Of a DNA stretch of 64,000 bases, positions 10,595-21,744 are shown piece by piece. The stretch's first letter is position 1. Every line of letters starts with the position of its first letter. Position numbers and translations under genes: made by a program. The notes under the pieces were generated by a model, which was not told the origin of the DNA, searched no databases, and was given only the letters and a program-made list of their open reading frames with translations. The stretch comes from Primula veris (Eukaryota; Streptophyta; Magnoliopsida; Ericales; Primulaceae): contig OY821745.1 in assembly GCA_963682055.1 (NCBI GenBank), positions 5,711,501-5,775,500 of the forward strand. The letters are read 5' to 3'.

Positions 10595-12170
10595 AGTAAC
10601 TATATACCGAGTAATGCAACACAAACATTAAAAAAATGATGTATCAGTTTTAAGAATATAAATATAAGGGATTTCAACAATGACAGACTACAGAATCAAA
10701 TCAAAAATGCCGACACCGATTAGAGAAGAAGTACTGATTAATGAATGAAATGGGCGACAGTTATTGATCAAGATAATAATTATTGGTAGCCTTTTGTATA
10801 ATAAAGATATACCCTTAGTGTTTACAATTTCTATGTTCTAATTAGAATTACATCACCCGTAAAAATTAGGAAATAAACTTTCTCATGGACCATCCCATCC
10901 GTGGACAAGACCTGGGCGTATTAGACCACACTAATCTTAAATTTCCGCATATTGTTAACACAGACCCACACAAAGCCATCCTCTTTAATTAAAATCTGTC
11001 AGACCAAAAGATTTCCTACTAAGGAGGCCAACTAAATAAACGCAAACCCAAAATCGAAACGAAACAATTCACAGAAAGAGAACAGTCTTGATTAAGTGCA
11101 AAACATAATAAACTAGGGAAAAGAAAAACAGCATTTAGCAACAAAAAACCACCTGCTAAATCCCAGGGATCCCATTTGCAGACACCAATTTCACTTTGTT
11201 AGTTTTTTTGCTGCTAAACCATAAAAAAAACCGACGTATTCTCACTTTGTTATTTTTTTTATTAAAAAAGACTGGGTTCTTGGAATGCTAGATTTTATCT
11301 TTTCAAAAATGAGCTTTTGGGTCAAAAAGATCAAAATTTTCAAAAAGAGAGAAGCTAGAATTTGAAGTTTTATAGTTACTTTACATAAAAATTAACAAAA
11401 GTTAAAATTTTCCAATTAGACCGTCTCTTCATTTACAAGACACCAATTATAATTTAAAATATATGAAAAATAACTTTTCTACAAAAATAAGTTATAAGTC
11501 ACTTATAAGTAAAATGCTAAGGTGGTGTCAATAATGCACTTCATCTTATTATGAGCAATTTTTTTCTTATTTCTTTTGAAAAGCACCTTTTTTTTAAAAA
11601 AAACGATACTAAACGCCCTCTTTAATAAATTTCGTCTTAAAATGAATCCAAATCAGAAAACAGAAAGCCGGATATTGTGACAGTACAAATGAAACAACAA
11701 TAAATACACACACACACACGCACATAGAGATCAAACCCTATACAGACAATACGATACATACATACGTACAATACAAAGTAGATTTTGCCACGTATATCCA
11801 GTACAAGCAATGCCAATTTGCTTCCCAGTCATTTTACGAACAATATCAAAGAGACGAGAAAGTTATATATTATAACGTCAACAAAGACCGAGCTAAAGAA
11901 AGATTTATTTCTTTTTTTTCAAAATAACACTTGATAAGAAGTAGTTGTTTGGTATTTTCAAACACATAGAATCAAACTTGACTAATGGAAAGAAGCAAAC
12001 ACTGGTTACCAGGATACTCTATCCGACACAGGAAACTTCATACATAAACTCATAAAACTCACTTATTCAAAGCTAATAGTTATACTTCAATTTTCATACT
12101 TACTTTAGCAAAAAGCAATTTGAGCTACATTAATTGATCATCTGATCCAAATGCCAGTTTTCCAATCTCA
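10595..12170. other. Non-coding stretch after the copia element, unit 1
   Basis: I see no complete gene. A short CA microsatellite lies at about 11707-11720. The bases around 11805-11850 and 11905-12060 are diverged paralogues of about 3985-4020 and 4495-4640 in the leading block. If the NAC exon at 12171-12236 belonged to a gene, its further exons should lie here on the minus strand, but I found no GYWKATG-like motif. Confidence 0.5.
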
Positions 12171-12236
12171 CTTGAGCTTTGAGCGAAGGTAGTGATGGAT
12201 CAGCTCCTCGTCCGTCGGCCTGAATCTGTACCACAT
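12171..12236 (-). pseudogene. NAC-domain first-exon fragment, unit 1
   Basis: The minus strand reads MWYRFRPTDEELIHHYLRSK, followed by Leu-Lys. The core RFRPTDEELI-HYL is the signature of NAC subdomain A, the DNA-binding domain of plant NAC transcription factors. The frame then meets TGA, but the same bases give a good splice donor (CTCAA/GTGAGA), so this could be an exon. I find no subdomains B-E downstream before the copia element at 10594, so it is probably a gene fragment. Family assignment is strong; functionality is doubtful. Confidence 0.7.
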
Positions 12237-13040
12237 ATGCAGAGACGTCAATGGAAACACTGGCATCACAGCAAGAGAAAAAGAAAAGGAGAACTTTGGA
12301 ATCTATATAAAAAAAAAATGCATGGATCAAACGAGGAATTAGCATATATATCAGCACTACATGCATGGTTACATATTATAGTAGTTAGCAATAGATATAA
12401 GAGCGAACCCTAGGTGCGTAACATATATTTTGGGAAGCTTGAAACATATAATGACAATAACCAATCTAAAAACATATGCTGCTTAGATTATTCATATTCA
12501 GTCATTAGATGCACACAGGGCTCTTGACTAATTCTCCATATCAAGCATATGCAATTAATTTAAACTGGGTTTGCCTTGTCAGAAAAGAAGAAAATTAAAG
12601 ATCACGTAATCAAATCAAATCGGAAAGCATTCTCATTCCCATTATAACTAGTACATGTTAAGGAAAAAGAAGATAGTACTATTGGATTGTATTAATTTTA
12701 TCGTTACATTGCACTCTATAGTCTAGAGAATTTAAATCCTCAAAACCCAGGTGTGAAAAGAACAAGAAATTTATTTGAAGATTAAAAACTGCCCTATTAG
12801 CATTATTAAATAATTCATTTGAGGAAAGAGAAAGTACCGTTTTATCTGGTAATTCACTTATTCGCTTAACAAAAATGAGCAACTTGCTGATCATCGGCTT
12901 CGTCTTTGTCTTCTGCCTTTTCAGCAACAGCAATTTTCATCTTTATAGATAAAACTGTTACTTAAGTCAAATGAAACACCTTTTAGATAACGAGTAAAGA
13001 CAATACAGGCTACATAAATAGCGAACATGTGTTTTTAGAA
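12237..13040. other. Non-coding stretch upstream of the NAC fragment, unit 1
   Basis: No gene is recognised. Positions 12836-12960 share a run of about 24 bases (TATCTGGTAATTCACTTATT and following) with 6340-6365 of the leading block, marking an old duplication. On the minus strand a short frame MKIAVAEKAEDKDEADDQQ begins at about 12950 and soon stops; it may be an exon scrap but nothing supports that. Confidence 0.4.
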
Positions 13041-13330
13041 CCTTGTTAACAAAAAAAGATCAAAACTTCTTTACCCAAAAAGCCATAGTTTGTTTACCAT
13101 AAATGATCAAAGCTTGTTTACCATAAAAGATCAAACCTTGTTTAACGCAAAAAATGTAAACCTTGTTTAACCCAAAAAATTTAAAACTTGTTTAACCTAA
13201 AAAAATTAAACCTTGTTTACCGAAAATGATCAAATCTTGTTTACTTAACAAGATCAAAGCTTGATTACTAGAAAAGATCAAAGTCTGATTACCAATAAAA
13301 GCTCAAAGCTTAATAAATATTAGTTTGTTT
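13041..13330. repeat. Degenerate minisatellite, about 24-25-bp unit, unit 1
   Basis: About 11 imperfect tandem copies of a unit like CTTGTTTACCATAAAAGATC plus AAA(C/G) run through this stretch, with most variation in the middle of the unit. The array is preserved in unit 2 at 45487-45776. There are no unique spacers, so it is not a CRISPR-like array. Confidence 0.85.
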
Positions 13331-13926
13331 ACAGGGGAAAAAAAAAGAGGAACAGTTTATATATATTTTAAATATATTAATCTCAAGTTGAAGAGATTTT
13401 CTAAAACAGATCAAAAGTTTATATTAAAATTCGGAAATAATAAGAGGGTGAAAACTCCAGAACTTCTAAGCACTAACCTCGAGAATGAAGATGTAGCGTA
13501 GCCAAATAGCTAAACCCTAGTTATAATTTTAATTTTAATTTTAATAGTTATAAGAAATAAAAAAGAAATAGTTATATATATTAGGTTAATCATTAAAAAA
13601 TAGTGTTTTAATTTTATTAATTTCAAAGTGGGCCCTATCGTTAGGGATTTTTCTAAATTTATTTGTCTCACAAGTTTTTGGGACTTATATATATGATCAC
13701 CGCTACGTACCATAAAGGGGAAGGGAAGCGGAAACATGAAACAAAACACTGAAACGCGAAACATGGAATGATGTAAACTTTCAAGACTTATAGAAGAAAT
13801 TATGCAAAGCGATTAGCGGTAAACAACAAACGTGGTTTTTCAAGAAGTGTAACAAAAATAGTAGAGGTGCGGCATAAAATTTTTATTTTTTATTTATAGT
13901 TAAAATATAAACTTATTGAAATTAAA

Positions 13927-13999
13927 TGGAGATGAGAGAAATTGAACCCCGTATCTCTTGTTTGCAAAGTGTGTGCTCTACCATATGAGCTACACAATT
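13927..13999 (-). other. tRNA-Ala(UGC)-like pseudogene or SINE head, copy 1, unit 1
   Basis: On the minus strand the sequence has an A box (TAGCTCATATGG), a D-stem GCTC/GAGC, an anticodon loop CTTTGCAAA with anticodon TGC, a B box GGGGTTCAATTT and the tRNA-Ala-like 3' end CATCTCCA. The 5' acceptor strand (AATTGTG) does not pair with the 3' strand, so it is not a functional tRNA. Internal pol III promoter boxes look largely kept. Confidence 0.7.
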
Positions 14000-14202
14000 T
14001 TCTTGTTATAAATTATTAATGTTTATTTATATAACTATAATATTAGGTTATGGAGTCATTAGAAAATAAAATAATACACATATAATTGAAAAAAAAAATC
14101 ATAAAATTTGGTTTTTCAAGAAGTGTAACAAAAATAGTAAAGGTGCGGCATAAAATTTTTATTTTTTATTTATAGTTAAAATATAAACTTATTGAAATTA
14201 AA

Positions 14203-14270
14203 TGGAGATGGGAGAAATTGACGTATCTCTTGTTTGCAAAGTGTGCGCTCTACCATATGAGCTACACAAT
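14203..14270 (-). other. tRNA-Ala-like SINE head, copy 2 with damaged B box, unit 1
   Basis: This is the same as the copy at 13927-13999, but the CCCC part of the T-arm is missing (forward strand AAATTGACGTATC instead of AAATTGAACCCCGTATC), which destroys the B box. The A box and anticodon arm remain. It is non-functional. Confidence 0.7.
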
Positions 14271-14381
14271 TTTCTTGTTATAAATTATTAGTGTTTATTT
14301 ATATAACTATAATATTAGGTTATGGAGTCATTAAAAAAAAAAAAATACACATATAATTGAAAAAAAAAAATTCATAAAAAC

Positions 14382-16663
14382 ACAAGAATATGCCTTTTCC
14401 GATAATTATTTTTCTATTCAACAAGTTTCAATTTTTTTAAAAAAAAATTAGAGGTTTTTTTTTTTTGCAAGAGAGAAAAAAAAGTTCCACCGAGACGCAC
14501 GTAGATCTAGGACAGGCACTGCAAAAGCAATCCTAAAAATTATTATATACAAATGTTGAGTTTTGTGATCATGGAACACTATAATTACATAGATTATGAC
14601 ATGATTCTCATCATCCAAATATAAAAGTTATTCTCAACCAAATATTTATAAGGAAAACAACACGTCATTGTCAAAAACATTCTCACTAATAATATGGTTT
14701 CCAATCATCTAACATAAAAATTATCCGTCATCAAATGTTTTAGAAAGATACACACGCCATCAATTTCTATTAGCTCATCGAATAACACTGACTCGTATCA
14801 TGTCTCTTTACTTGTCCATATCCAGATTAACATGTGTTGAATACCCGCTTTAAACTCTTCATCTTGATCTTTGTTTCAAAATTCTTTTCAAGATAGTCCA
14901 AATAAGTTAACGGAAGAATTAAAATATAATTAGGTAACAGTCTACAACTAGGACTAACTATTAAGCAAATGTCACACCAAGAGGCCTTGTTTGCCACAGT
15001 TTAATTACTCTTGAAAGGTAGAATTTTTTCAATTTACCGCTCGATTGTATCGTGACAATCAGAATGCTGAGTAAGATTGCCTTTATTTTCGTCTGATGGA
15101 TTAGTTACTTTTGACAAGTCTTGAACTCCTTGTTTCTTTCCTAAGCTCGACCGGAAGTCTGAGTATGATCGCGAACGGTTGCGCTAATTTTGGTTGAAGC
15201 TGTATGAATGTGATATGATGAGTTCCTTACAAAGTAAAATAGCAAAAACTGTTGGGACTTCACCAAATGTTCTTGGTTTGTGACTTGTTATATGTTTCTC
15301 TTTCGGATGTTTCATTACTACAACAGCATATTTGGCTTTGCTTTGTAGTCTATACCTCACTGCGGCTTTTAGTCGTCAGTTCTATTGCTAACCGTATAGG
15401 AGATTGTGTTGGCTTGCTGGTGTACTTGTTTCGCTTTGGCTTTAGGTAAGAGATTGTGCTACCAAAGCTTGTATTGTACCATGTTACTATTATATATACT
15501 ATTCTTAACTTCCAAAAAAAAAAATCTGGTTGGCAAAAGATTTTGTTGATCAATTAAGAAAAAGAGAAAATTAACAAACCCCATTAACAAAATACTTTAT
15601 ACTAAAAATTATCCAAAACCTTAAAAAAAAAGAGGTACAAAACGGAGAAAATTGAATCTGAGTAAGGCTAATGATCTAAATCAAGAATTCAACAATCAGC
15701 TCATTTCTAGAAAAATCAGATGTTTGTTTATTTATTTACTAAACTTTCATTTTGGTTATTTCGATTGTTATTTCAGAAGCAAAGATTTCATCGTCCTTAA
15801 AAGCAAAGAATAGATATAAAAGAAATAAATAAAAAGGAATGAATAGGGTAAAGAACTAGTTTGAGTTCTAACCTGGAGATGGAGGCATTGCCAAATACAG
15901 TAGAAACCCTAATTTTATATAAGAAGATATAATAAAAAAAAAAAATGAGGAGGAGAATGGCACAACGTATATAATTGGAAATTGTGTGACGTGTGTAATC
16001 TTTTATTTCTTTTTTATTAGAATGACGTGTTGTATTATCCATTACTCTCGTTCGAAGAAAGTACGATTGTGAAATATTATATAATATCCGATCCGGTCCT
16101 GCCAATATCATCATCTATGAAGTTTAATCAAACAGTAAATAGAATATGTTATAAAAATAAAATTTTGAAAACCGGAATCGTATTGAAACATAAGTATAAA
16201 AGTAAAACTCAATATACTTGAGATCTATTTACATTTATCATATCGAAACATATAGTTTAAGAACATAACAGCCGTTTTCTTCTAGGTTGATCGGGCGCAT
16301 AAGTAAAAGGGCTACAATATGTGAGACTGGGGAATGCTGCATTCCCTATCGCAACGTCACAACGATTTTCTAAGTATCATATATTAATGAACAGGTCGTG
16401 GTCTCAAGTAGGATTGTAAGGCAAATAAGTCAGTGCTTCAAACGGAGGAAATGAAAGCACAACTAGTTCGGGTTCTAGTCCACATGTTCAAACTTTTTTT
16501 AGCGGTTTCACGAAAATATTTCTCATAAATGCAACCTTTATTATAATCATTTATGGAGTCTAAAATATATGACTATCCACTACTGGTTATTAATATTGGT
16601 TGGCTTGGATTACTTTTACTTGCCTTACAGGGCAACACACTTTGATTTTGGAATGCAGATGAG
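14382..16663. other. Non-coding stretch with old paralogue of the unit start, unit 1
   Basis: No gene is supported. From about 15525 to 15960 the sequence is a diverged copy of 1-400 (shared GGTTGGCAAAAGATTT, the TACAAAACGG run, and the GAGATGGAGGCATTG / GAGACGGAGGCATTG motif). From about 16230 to 16400 it resembles 1490-1640. The remainder is AT-rich low-complexity sequence. Confidence 0.55.
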
Positions 16664-17972
16664 CTATTATTGCGCAACTTCCTAACCTAATGCAAAACCG
16701 GGTTTGGACCCTATGAGAACCATAACATGGATTGACGTCCAATCATTTCGCCGCTGCAAGGCTGGGTATATCGTCGCAGCATGCTCCAAGACTCCAATTA
16801 TGGAGTCAATAGATCAAGACTTGTAGGCTCCGCTTGCTACACCACTTTAGATCAATTACAAAAACAAAAATGAGAAGAAAAAATGGTTGAATACAGCTTA
16901 ATCATTCCCTATTCGATAATTGTAAATTGGCTGTCATGTGTTAATTAAGCAAACTAAATGCTAGTGTCATATTTGAGGCCGAGAAAAAATATGACAGTTA
17001 AACTTCTAACTTTTGGCAGACCAAGAAATAAGAAAAACAGCTTAAAAGATAAAAAAAATAGCTGTGACTGCAAAGGACAAATCAAATATGAAAAAGGGAC
17101 AAGTCAGAACACAGAGAAGTCTCAACTCTTACATCTGTTTCTGGAAATAAGGTGACATGAGCATATAATTCATCTGACTCTGGTTGAGCCTATAATTTAT
17201 ATAAAATAAAGAAAATGTAACAGGATTCTATTAAAAAAACTGCTTATCTGAAACAAACAAAAATAAAAATCAAGAAAACATGGTAACCTTTAAAAAATCC
17301 TACATGCTTCAACAAACAGAGTTGTCAACATTTCTTTAAAGATTACCATGTTTTCTTGATTTTTTATTTTTGTTTGTTTCAAATAAACAATTTTTTTTAA
17401 TAGAGTTCTGTTACATTTTCTTTAATTTATATAAATTATAGGCTGAACAAGAGTCAGATGAAGTATATGCTCAGATCACCTTATTTCCAGAAAAGAAACA
17501 GGTGTAAGAGTTGAGACTTCTTTGTGTTCTGACTTGTCATTTATCATATTTTATTTTATTTGTCCTTTGCAGTCACAACTATTTTTATCTTTTAAGCTGT
17601 TTTTCTTATTTCTTTGTCTGCTAAAAGCTAGAAGTTTAACTGTGATATTTTTTTTATCGGCCTCAAATATCACTAGTATTTACTTTGTTTAACAAATGAC
17701 AGACAATTTACAATTATTCAATAAAGCAGGATTCAGCTGTATACCATCATTTTTTCTTCTCATTTTTTTTTGTTTGTTATTTACCTAAATCGGTCTAGCA
17801 AGCGGAGCCTACAAGTCCTGATCTATTTCCTTCCATACTTGGAGTTTTGGAGAATGCTGCAACGATATACCTAGCCTTGCGGTGGCGAATTGATTAGACG
17901 TCAATCCATGTTATGGTTCTTATGGGGTCTAAACCCGGTTTTGCATTAGGTTAGGAAGTTGCGCAACAATAG
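16664..17972. repeat. Large inverted repeat, arms about 640 bp, loop about 34 nt, unit 1
   Basis: The left arm (16664-17298) read in reverse complement matches the right arm (17333-17972) along its whole length with scattered mismatches and small indels, roughly 88-90% by eye. Markers include GCGCAACTTCCTAACCTAATG against its complement, the AGGCTCCGCTTGCTA segment, and AAATCAAGAAAACATGGTAA beside the loop. A transcript would fold into a very long hairpin. The outer part of the right arm also matches 1693-1905, so the repeat arose by inverted duplication of local sequence. No TIR-type ends or target duplication were found. Confidence 0.88.
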
Positions 17973-18018
17973 TCTAGGTATGAAAAGTACCTAACAGGTC
18001 TTTTCCTAAATATAGGGT

Positions 18019-19579
18019 GACCGAAAGAATGGTACTCGTGATCCTCTATGTAATCTACGTGTTGACTTTAAAGTGGAAATTCATGTTTATGCAGTTATGA
18101 TGGATAATTGGATGGATCGCTTGGACACTTATTTTGGCATTTATTGTTACTCCAATAAGGATAAAGTTTCTACATGATATTAGAAGTTCGCGAGTCATCC
18201 GCTCACGTGGTGGAAATCGTATAACAGACGATTTGACGTAGCGACAATTACGTGGAAGGAGTTCAAGAAGCTAGTGAGGAGACAGATTTATCCAGTGGGT
18301 TGTGGGTGTTGGTACAAGTGGAAACACTTGCGCCAAAGACATGGACAATTTGTTCAAGAGTATATGACTGATTTTCACTATCAAGTTTTGGCGCTTGACG
18401 TGGATATTGAGCAACATGATTTTTTCATGAAATATACTGGGGGTTGGTTGAAGTCATTACGGAATGAGTTAACTATGTTTGAAGCGGAGATGATTGAGCA
18501 GGCCCCAGTGAAATTCGTTGTCCTTGAAGGAAGAAACCTGAAAGAAGTTCGAGGAACGTCGGTAAATAATAGTCGGAAGCCCGAATCGAGGACAGTTGAG
18601 GAGGAGAAGCCATCCAAGATCGTAAAAGACGTTATTTCATTGCAACAAATACGGTCATACTAACTATGGTTGTTGGAAGTTTCACTCCGAGTTGGTTCCT
18701 AAGCACTTGCGGAATAAGAAGGAGAAGAGAGCTTTATTTGTTAATGCTACCAAACTCGGGTAACTGGATGAGCCAGACCCAATCTTGTCTTTGATGTGCA
18801 ACGCAACTACATCCTCAAGTCTTATGGATAAGCGGGAGGATTTTTTTTCATGTGAATAACAGCGTTGTTAATGCCATTCTTGATCCAGGCAATCAGAAAA
18901 ACTTAATTTCCGAGGTAGAGGTGGAACGATTGGGATTGGTTACAGCACCGCATCCTAAGCCATATGTGGTTGAGTGGATAAAGAAAGATTCTAGCTTGCA
19001 GATTATCAAGCAATGTACTTTCAAGTTTGCTATTATATAGAAGTTTGTTGATACAATATTGTGTGAGGCGGTTCCATCAAATATTTGTCAAATTATTGTC
19101 GGAGTGCCCTATTTGTTGGATCGGAATGCATCTTTGTTCTTTAAGGAGCGGTATTATTGGTTACGGAAAGATAGGAAAGACTTTAATATTTATGCATGTA
19201 AAGAACCAATTTTACATAATTCATTAGTTACAGCTACTCAAGTAAAGCGGATGGTCAACAATGGTCCAGATACATGGTGTTAATGGTTCAATCCGTGAAA
19301 GCTCGTTTGTTGTTAGAAGTTGACCAGGAAGTTGAAGCTCGTTTGCTGCCGTCGGTTAATGATTTGACAATGGAGAGTGTAGATTCATTGATGTCAGATT
19401 GTGTCGTCGAGACGAGGACTAAAACTACAAAAAGGGAGATATTGTTTCATATCGAGTCGGGAGACATGGTCTGTTTTTTAGTAAGACGAAATAGTACAGT
19501 AAGGAGATGGCCGTTGTGGCGTTTTTGAATATTCTCTTCTAGGTTGAGCAGGAGCTCATCGCTCTTGAGGGGGGAGCCG
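18019..19579 (+). pseudogene. Ty3/gypsy gag-protease relic, unit 1
   Basis: The interior of a decayed Ty3/gypsy element begins abruptly inside gag, next to local sequence, so its 5' part is deleted. Gag shows NWMDRLDTYFGIY, then after a frameshift near 18175 HPLTWWKSYNRRFD and TWKEFKKLVRRQIYP, typical of the retrotransposon gag domain; the open part is 18274-18663. A protease piece at 18852-19040 has ILDPGNQKNLIS, with Pro where active enzymes have Ser/Thr after the catalytic Asp, followed by a GVPYLLDRNA segment at 19059-19283. No RT or integrase core follows. The open piece at 19274-19528 ends with GDMVCFLVRRN, which may be an integrase C-terminal remnant. A polypurine tract (GAGGGGGGAG) precedes the LTR at 19580. 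Confidence 0.78.
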
Positions 19580-19922
19580 TGATCCAGGAGGATACCGCTT
19601 ATTAGAATTAGTCAAAATAATACTCCATGTTTAATTAGGAGTAATTCAGGTCATAATCCTAATGTCAATAAGATTAGTTATATCCTATATATAGCTCAAG
19701 CTTTCCTTGATTTAGATAGTAATTAAAACCCTATCAGCTAGAACTTTAAGATCGATTAAAGTTCAGTTAAAACCTGCTTTTATTATTTAAGAGTAGATGA
19801 GAGATTGTACCAGTTTTAGATTATTAATCATGTTGCAGTTTCGTCAAACTACTTTTCTTTATATTCTTCTATTTTGTGTGTGTTTTATCCAACGTAACAA
19901 GTGAAACTCTTAGACCTGATCA
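19580..19922 (+). mobile_element. 3' LTR of the Ty3/gypsy relic, unit 1
   Basis: The LTR starts TGATCCAGGAGGATACC just after the polypurine tract, ends in CA, is 343 bp long and is followed by CGGAA. It is a diverged relative of the LTR at 2067-2420, which is preceded by CGGAA. The two would be the outer ends of one insertion if their surroundings are paralogous copies of one site. Confidence 0.75.
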
Positions 19923-21744
19923 CGGAAAAAAGAAAAACTAAACATATTCTTGAAAATCCAGGACAGAGATAGACATTATTTCAAATGGCAAACACAATAT
20001 AAATGAGTAATTCATCAATACACGAAAAAGAAAACAAGTCTAGATATGTAACGAAGCCGGTCATTGTCGGTCACGCCTTTTTTTATTACGGAGTTACAAG
20101 TAACAAATTGCATTAAGGGTATTAATCGTAATTCCCCCCCCCCCCCCCCCCCCCCCGGGTATTTGTAAAGCGCCGTTAAATTGTACTCATTAGTAGTATT
20201 TGAAATATGTATATATCATACAATTAAAGTAAGTCAAGCCAAGATTTTTTAGTCTGCCAAATTTTGCCATTTTTTCCAAATATACTCGTACACCATTTTA
20301 TTAATTAGCATAAAACCATACTTTCATAAATAATAGAAAATAAAACTTTTTTCTCCATTTTTAACCATGCAAAATTCTTTCGCGTATTCTAATCTCATAT
20401 TCTATCTTTTTTTTCCTTTTCACATATTTGTATTATCACCACGCATAAATTTTTATCAAACTACGCATCGCACACGCAACGTGTGGCCACGGTTACTAGT
20501 ATATATATATAAAGAAATAAAGTTTTATTAGATGCAAAATATAAAAGTTGTAAACATGTGACAAGTGCCCCCATGATAGGAATAAGAATAAAATCCGGTC
20601 AGAAATCTATAAATATAAGCAGCCTAATCGGATATCCGGTAACAAGAACCTATAACCTTAACTTGAGGATAAAGAAGTTAGCAAAAACACTTTCAAAACC
20701 TCATTTTTAAGAGCAAATTGAGCTAAAAAAATAGCACTTTCAATCAGGGATAGATATTCCTATACTTTGAATCTAACATTAAACTAGAGAAATTATTCTA
20801 CATTATAATCTAAATAAAGATCAGCCTGCTGACCCCAAAAAAAATCAGCTTATTATTTGTCTTTTACTCTCATTTTGCAGAACATATCTCTAAGAAATAT
20901 TATCTAAATTTCTTTTAACCAAACCCTTTAAATGGTATATTTTTTCAATACTCTAATTATTCCATAACATGTACAAAATGGTTAAAATTGATTTAGCATT
21001 TAACTCGAGAGATTTAACCTAGACTGATAATCTAAATCAATGATTCATCATTTTCGTATCAAAAGATCACCTTAGCTTATACTACGGGTGTTTTTTTAAA
21101 GAGGTTATTTCATGTATAAAGCTATCCTCCTATAGCGGGGCCATTAGACAAATCATTTTCATTTTATTAGGTTGGCAGCGGAAAAAAGAATACTAAAACA
21201 TGTCTTGAAAATTAATGCAAGACAAAAAAACACCGGTATTTTCAATAATTAATGGCATACGTAACATTATGGAATACTGAGAAATGATCAACTTATGTAA
21301 AGAAAAATTAAGAAAAAGAAAGCAGTTTATGATAAAACATTACAAAAAACTAATTTTCTAGGAATAAACAAACAGTATAACAATCACAAAACAAAGTGAT
21401 TGTGCATGTTGAAAAGATTAACAAAGATTTAAACGAGTAATTCATCACTACACAAAAAAGAAAACAAGGTCGATCATTGTCGGTCAGGTATTTCTTGCAT
21501 GCAGAGTTACCGGGTAGAGATGGTATAAAGCTTGTTAATAGTAATTCCTACCCATATTAAAAAAAATCTTAAATGGTATTCATTATTAATTAGCACGAAA
21601 AAAGCACAAATATTTGAAATACTGACATTGGTATCAACTCCACCGTTGAGCAAATTAAATCAATGTATATATATATTTATAAATAAATATATGTATATCT
21701 CCACAATTTCAAACTGCTATTTTACTTAGAGAAAATTAATCTAA
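19923..21744. other. Non-coding stretch with old paralogous blocks, unit 1
   Basis: No gene is supported. About 20070-21100 is a diverged copy of about 28455-29300 (shared GGGTATTAATCGTAATTCCCC, TGATAGG/GC..AAGAATAAA and AACTCGAGAGATTTAACCTA). The parts from 20820 also resemble the unit start. At 21179-21183 a single CGGAA sits in the same local context as the LTR insertion sites, i.e. an apparently empty site. A poly-C run lies at 20134-20156. Confidence 0.55.
20134..20156 (+). repeat. Poly-C tract, 23 C, unit 1
   Basis: A pure run of 23 C lies within otherwise AT-rich sequence. The unit 2 copy (52574-52602) has 29 C and the older paralogue near 28528 has only CCCC. Either a genuine expansion or an assembly artefact is possible. 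Confidence 0.9.

Larger units (their letters stand above)
13833..14381 (-). repeat. 276-bp tandem duplication, each copy with a tRNA-Ala-like SINE head, unit 1
   Basis: The string TGGTTTTTCAAGAAGTGTAAC begins at 13833 and again at 14109, and the sequence between is repeated with few changes. Each copy contains a tRNA-like segment on the minus strand. The overall form (tRNA-related head followed by an AT-rich body) suggests a tRNA-derived SINE that was later duplicated in tandem with its flanks. Confidence 0.75.
1..21744. repeat. Tandem unit 1, internally deleted copy
   Basis: Position 1 matches 21745 and 54191. The first 6739 bases align with 21745-28459, and 6740-21744 aligns with 39421-54190, so the stretch corresponding to 28460-39420 is absent here. 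The second part is almost identical to unit 2: the 15 kb differ by a few tens of substitutions and homopolymer changes, plus a 237-bp MITE insertion. The chosen start is arbitrary because the array runs off the left edge. Seen directly by matching ORFs and text; exact percent identity was not computed. Confidence 0.95.

Noticed and set aside
13041..13330. Regular spaced repeats resembling a CRISPR array
   Set aside because: Repeats are contiguous and drift gradually, with no unique spacers, in a plant genome.
13927..13999. Functional tRNA-Ala gene
   Set aside because: The 5' acceptor strand does not pair with the 3' strand and the arm is embedded in a duplicated SINE-like body.
15873..15921. 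Possible minus-strand promoter and first exon (TATATAAAA, AAACCCTAA, then MPPSPG and a GTTAG donor)
   Set aside because: The TATA-like box is only about 25 bp before the ATG, leaving no room for a transcript start, and the paralogue near 340-400 has lost the box.
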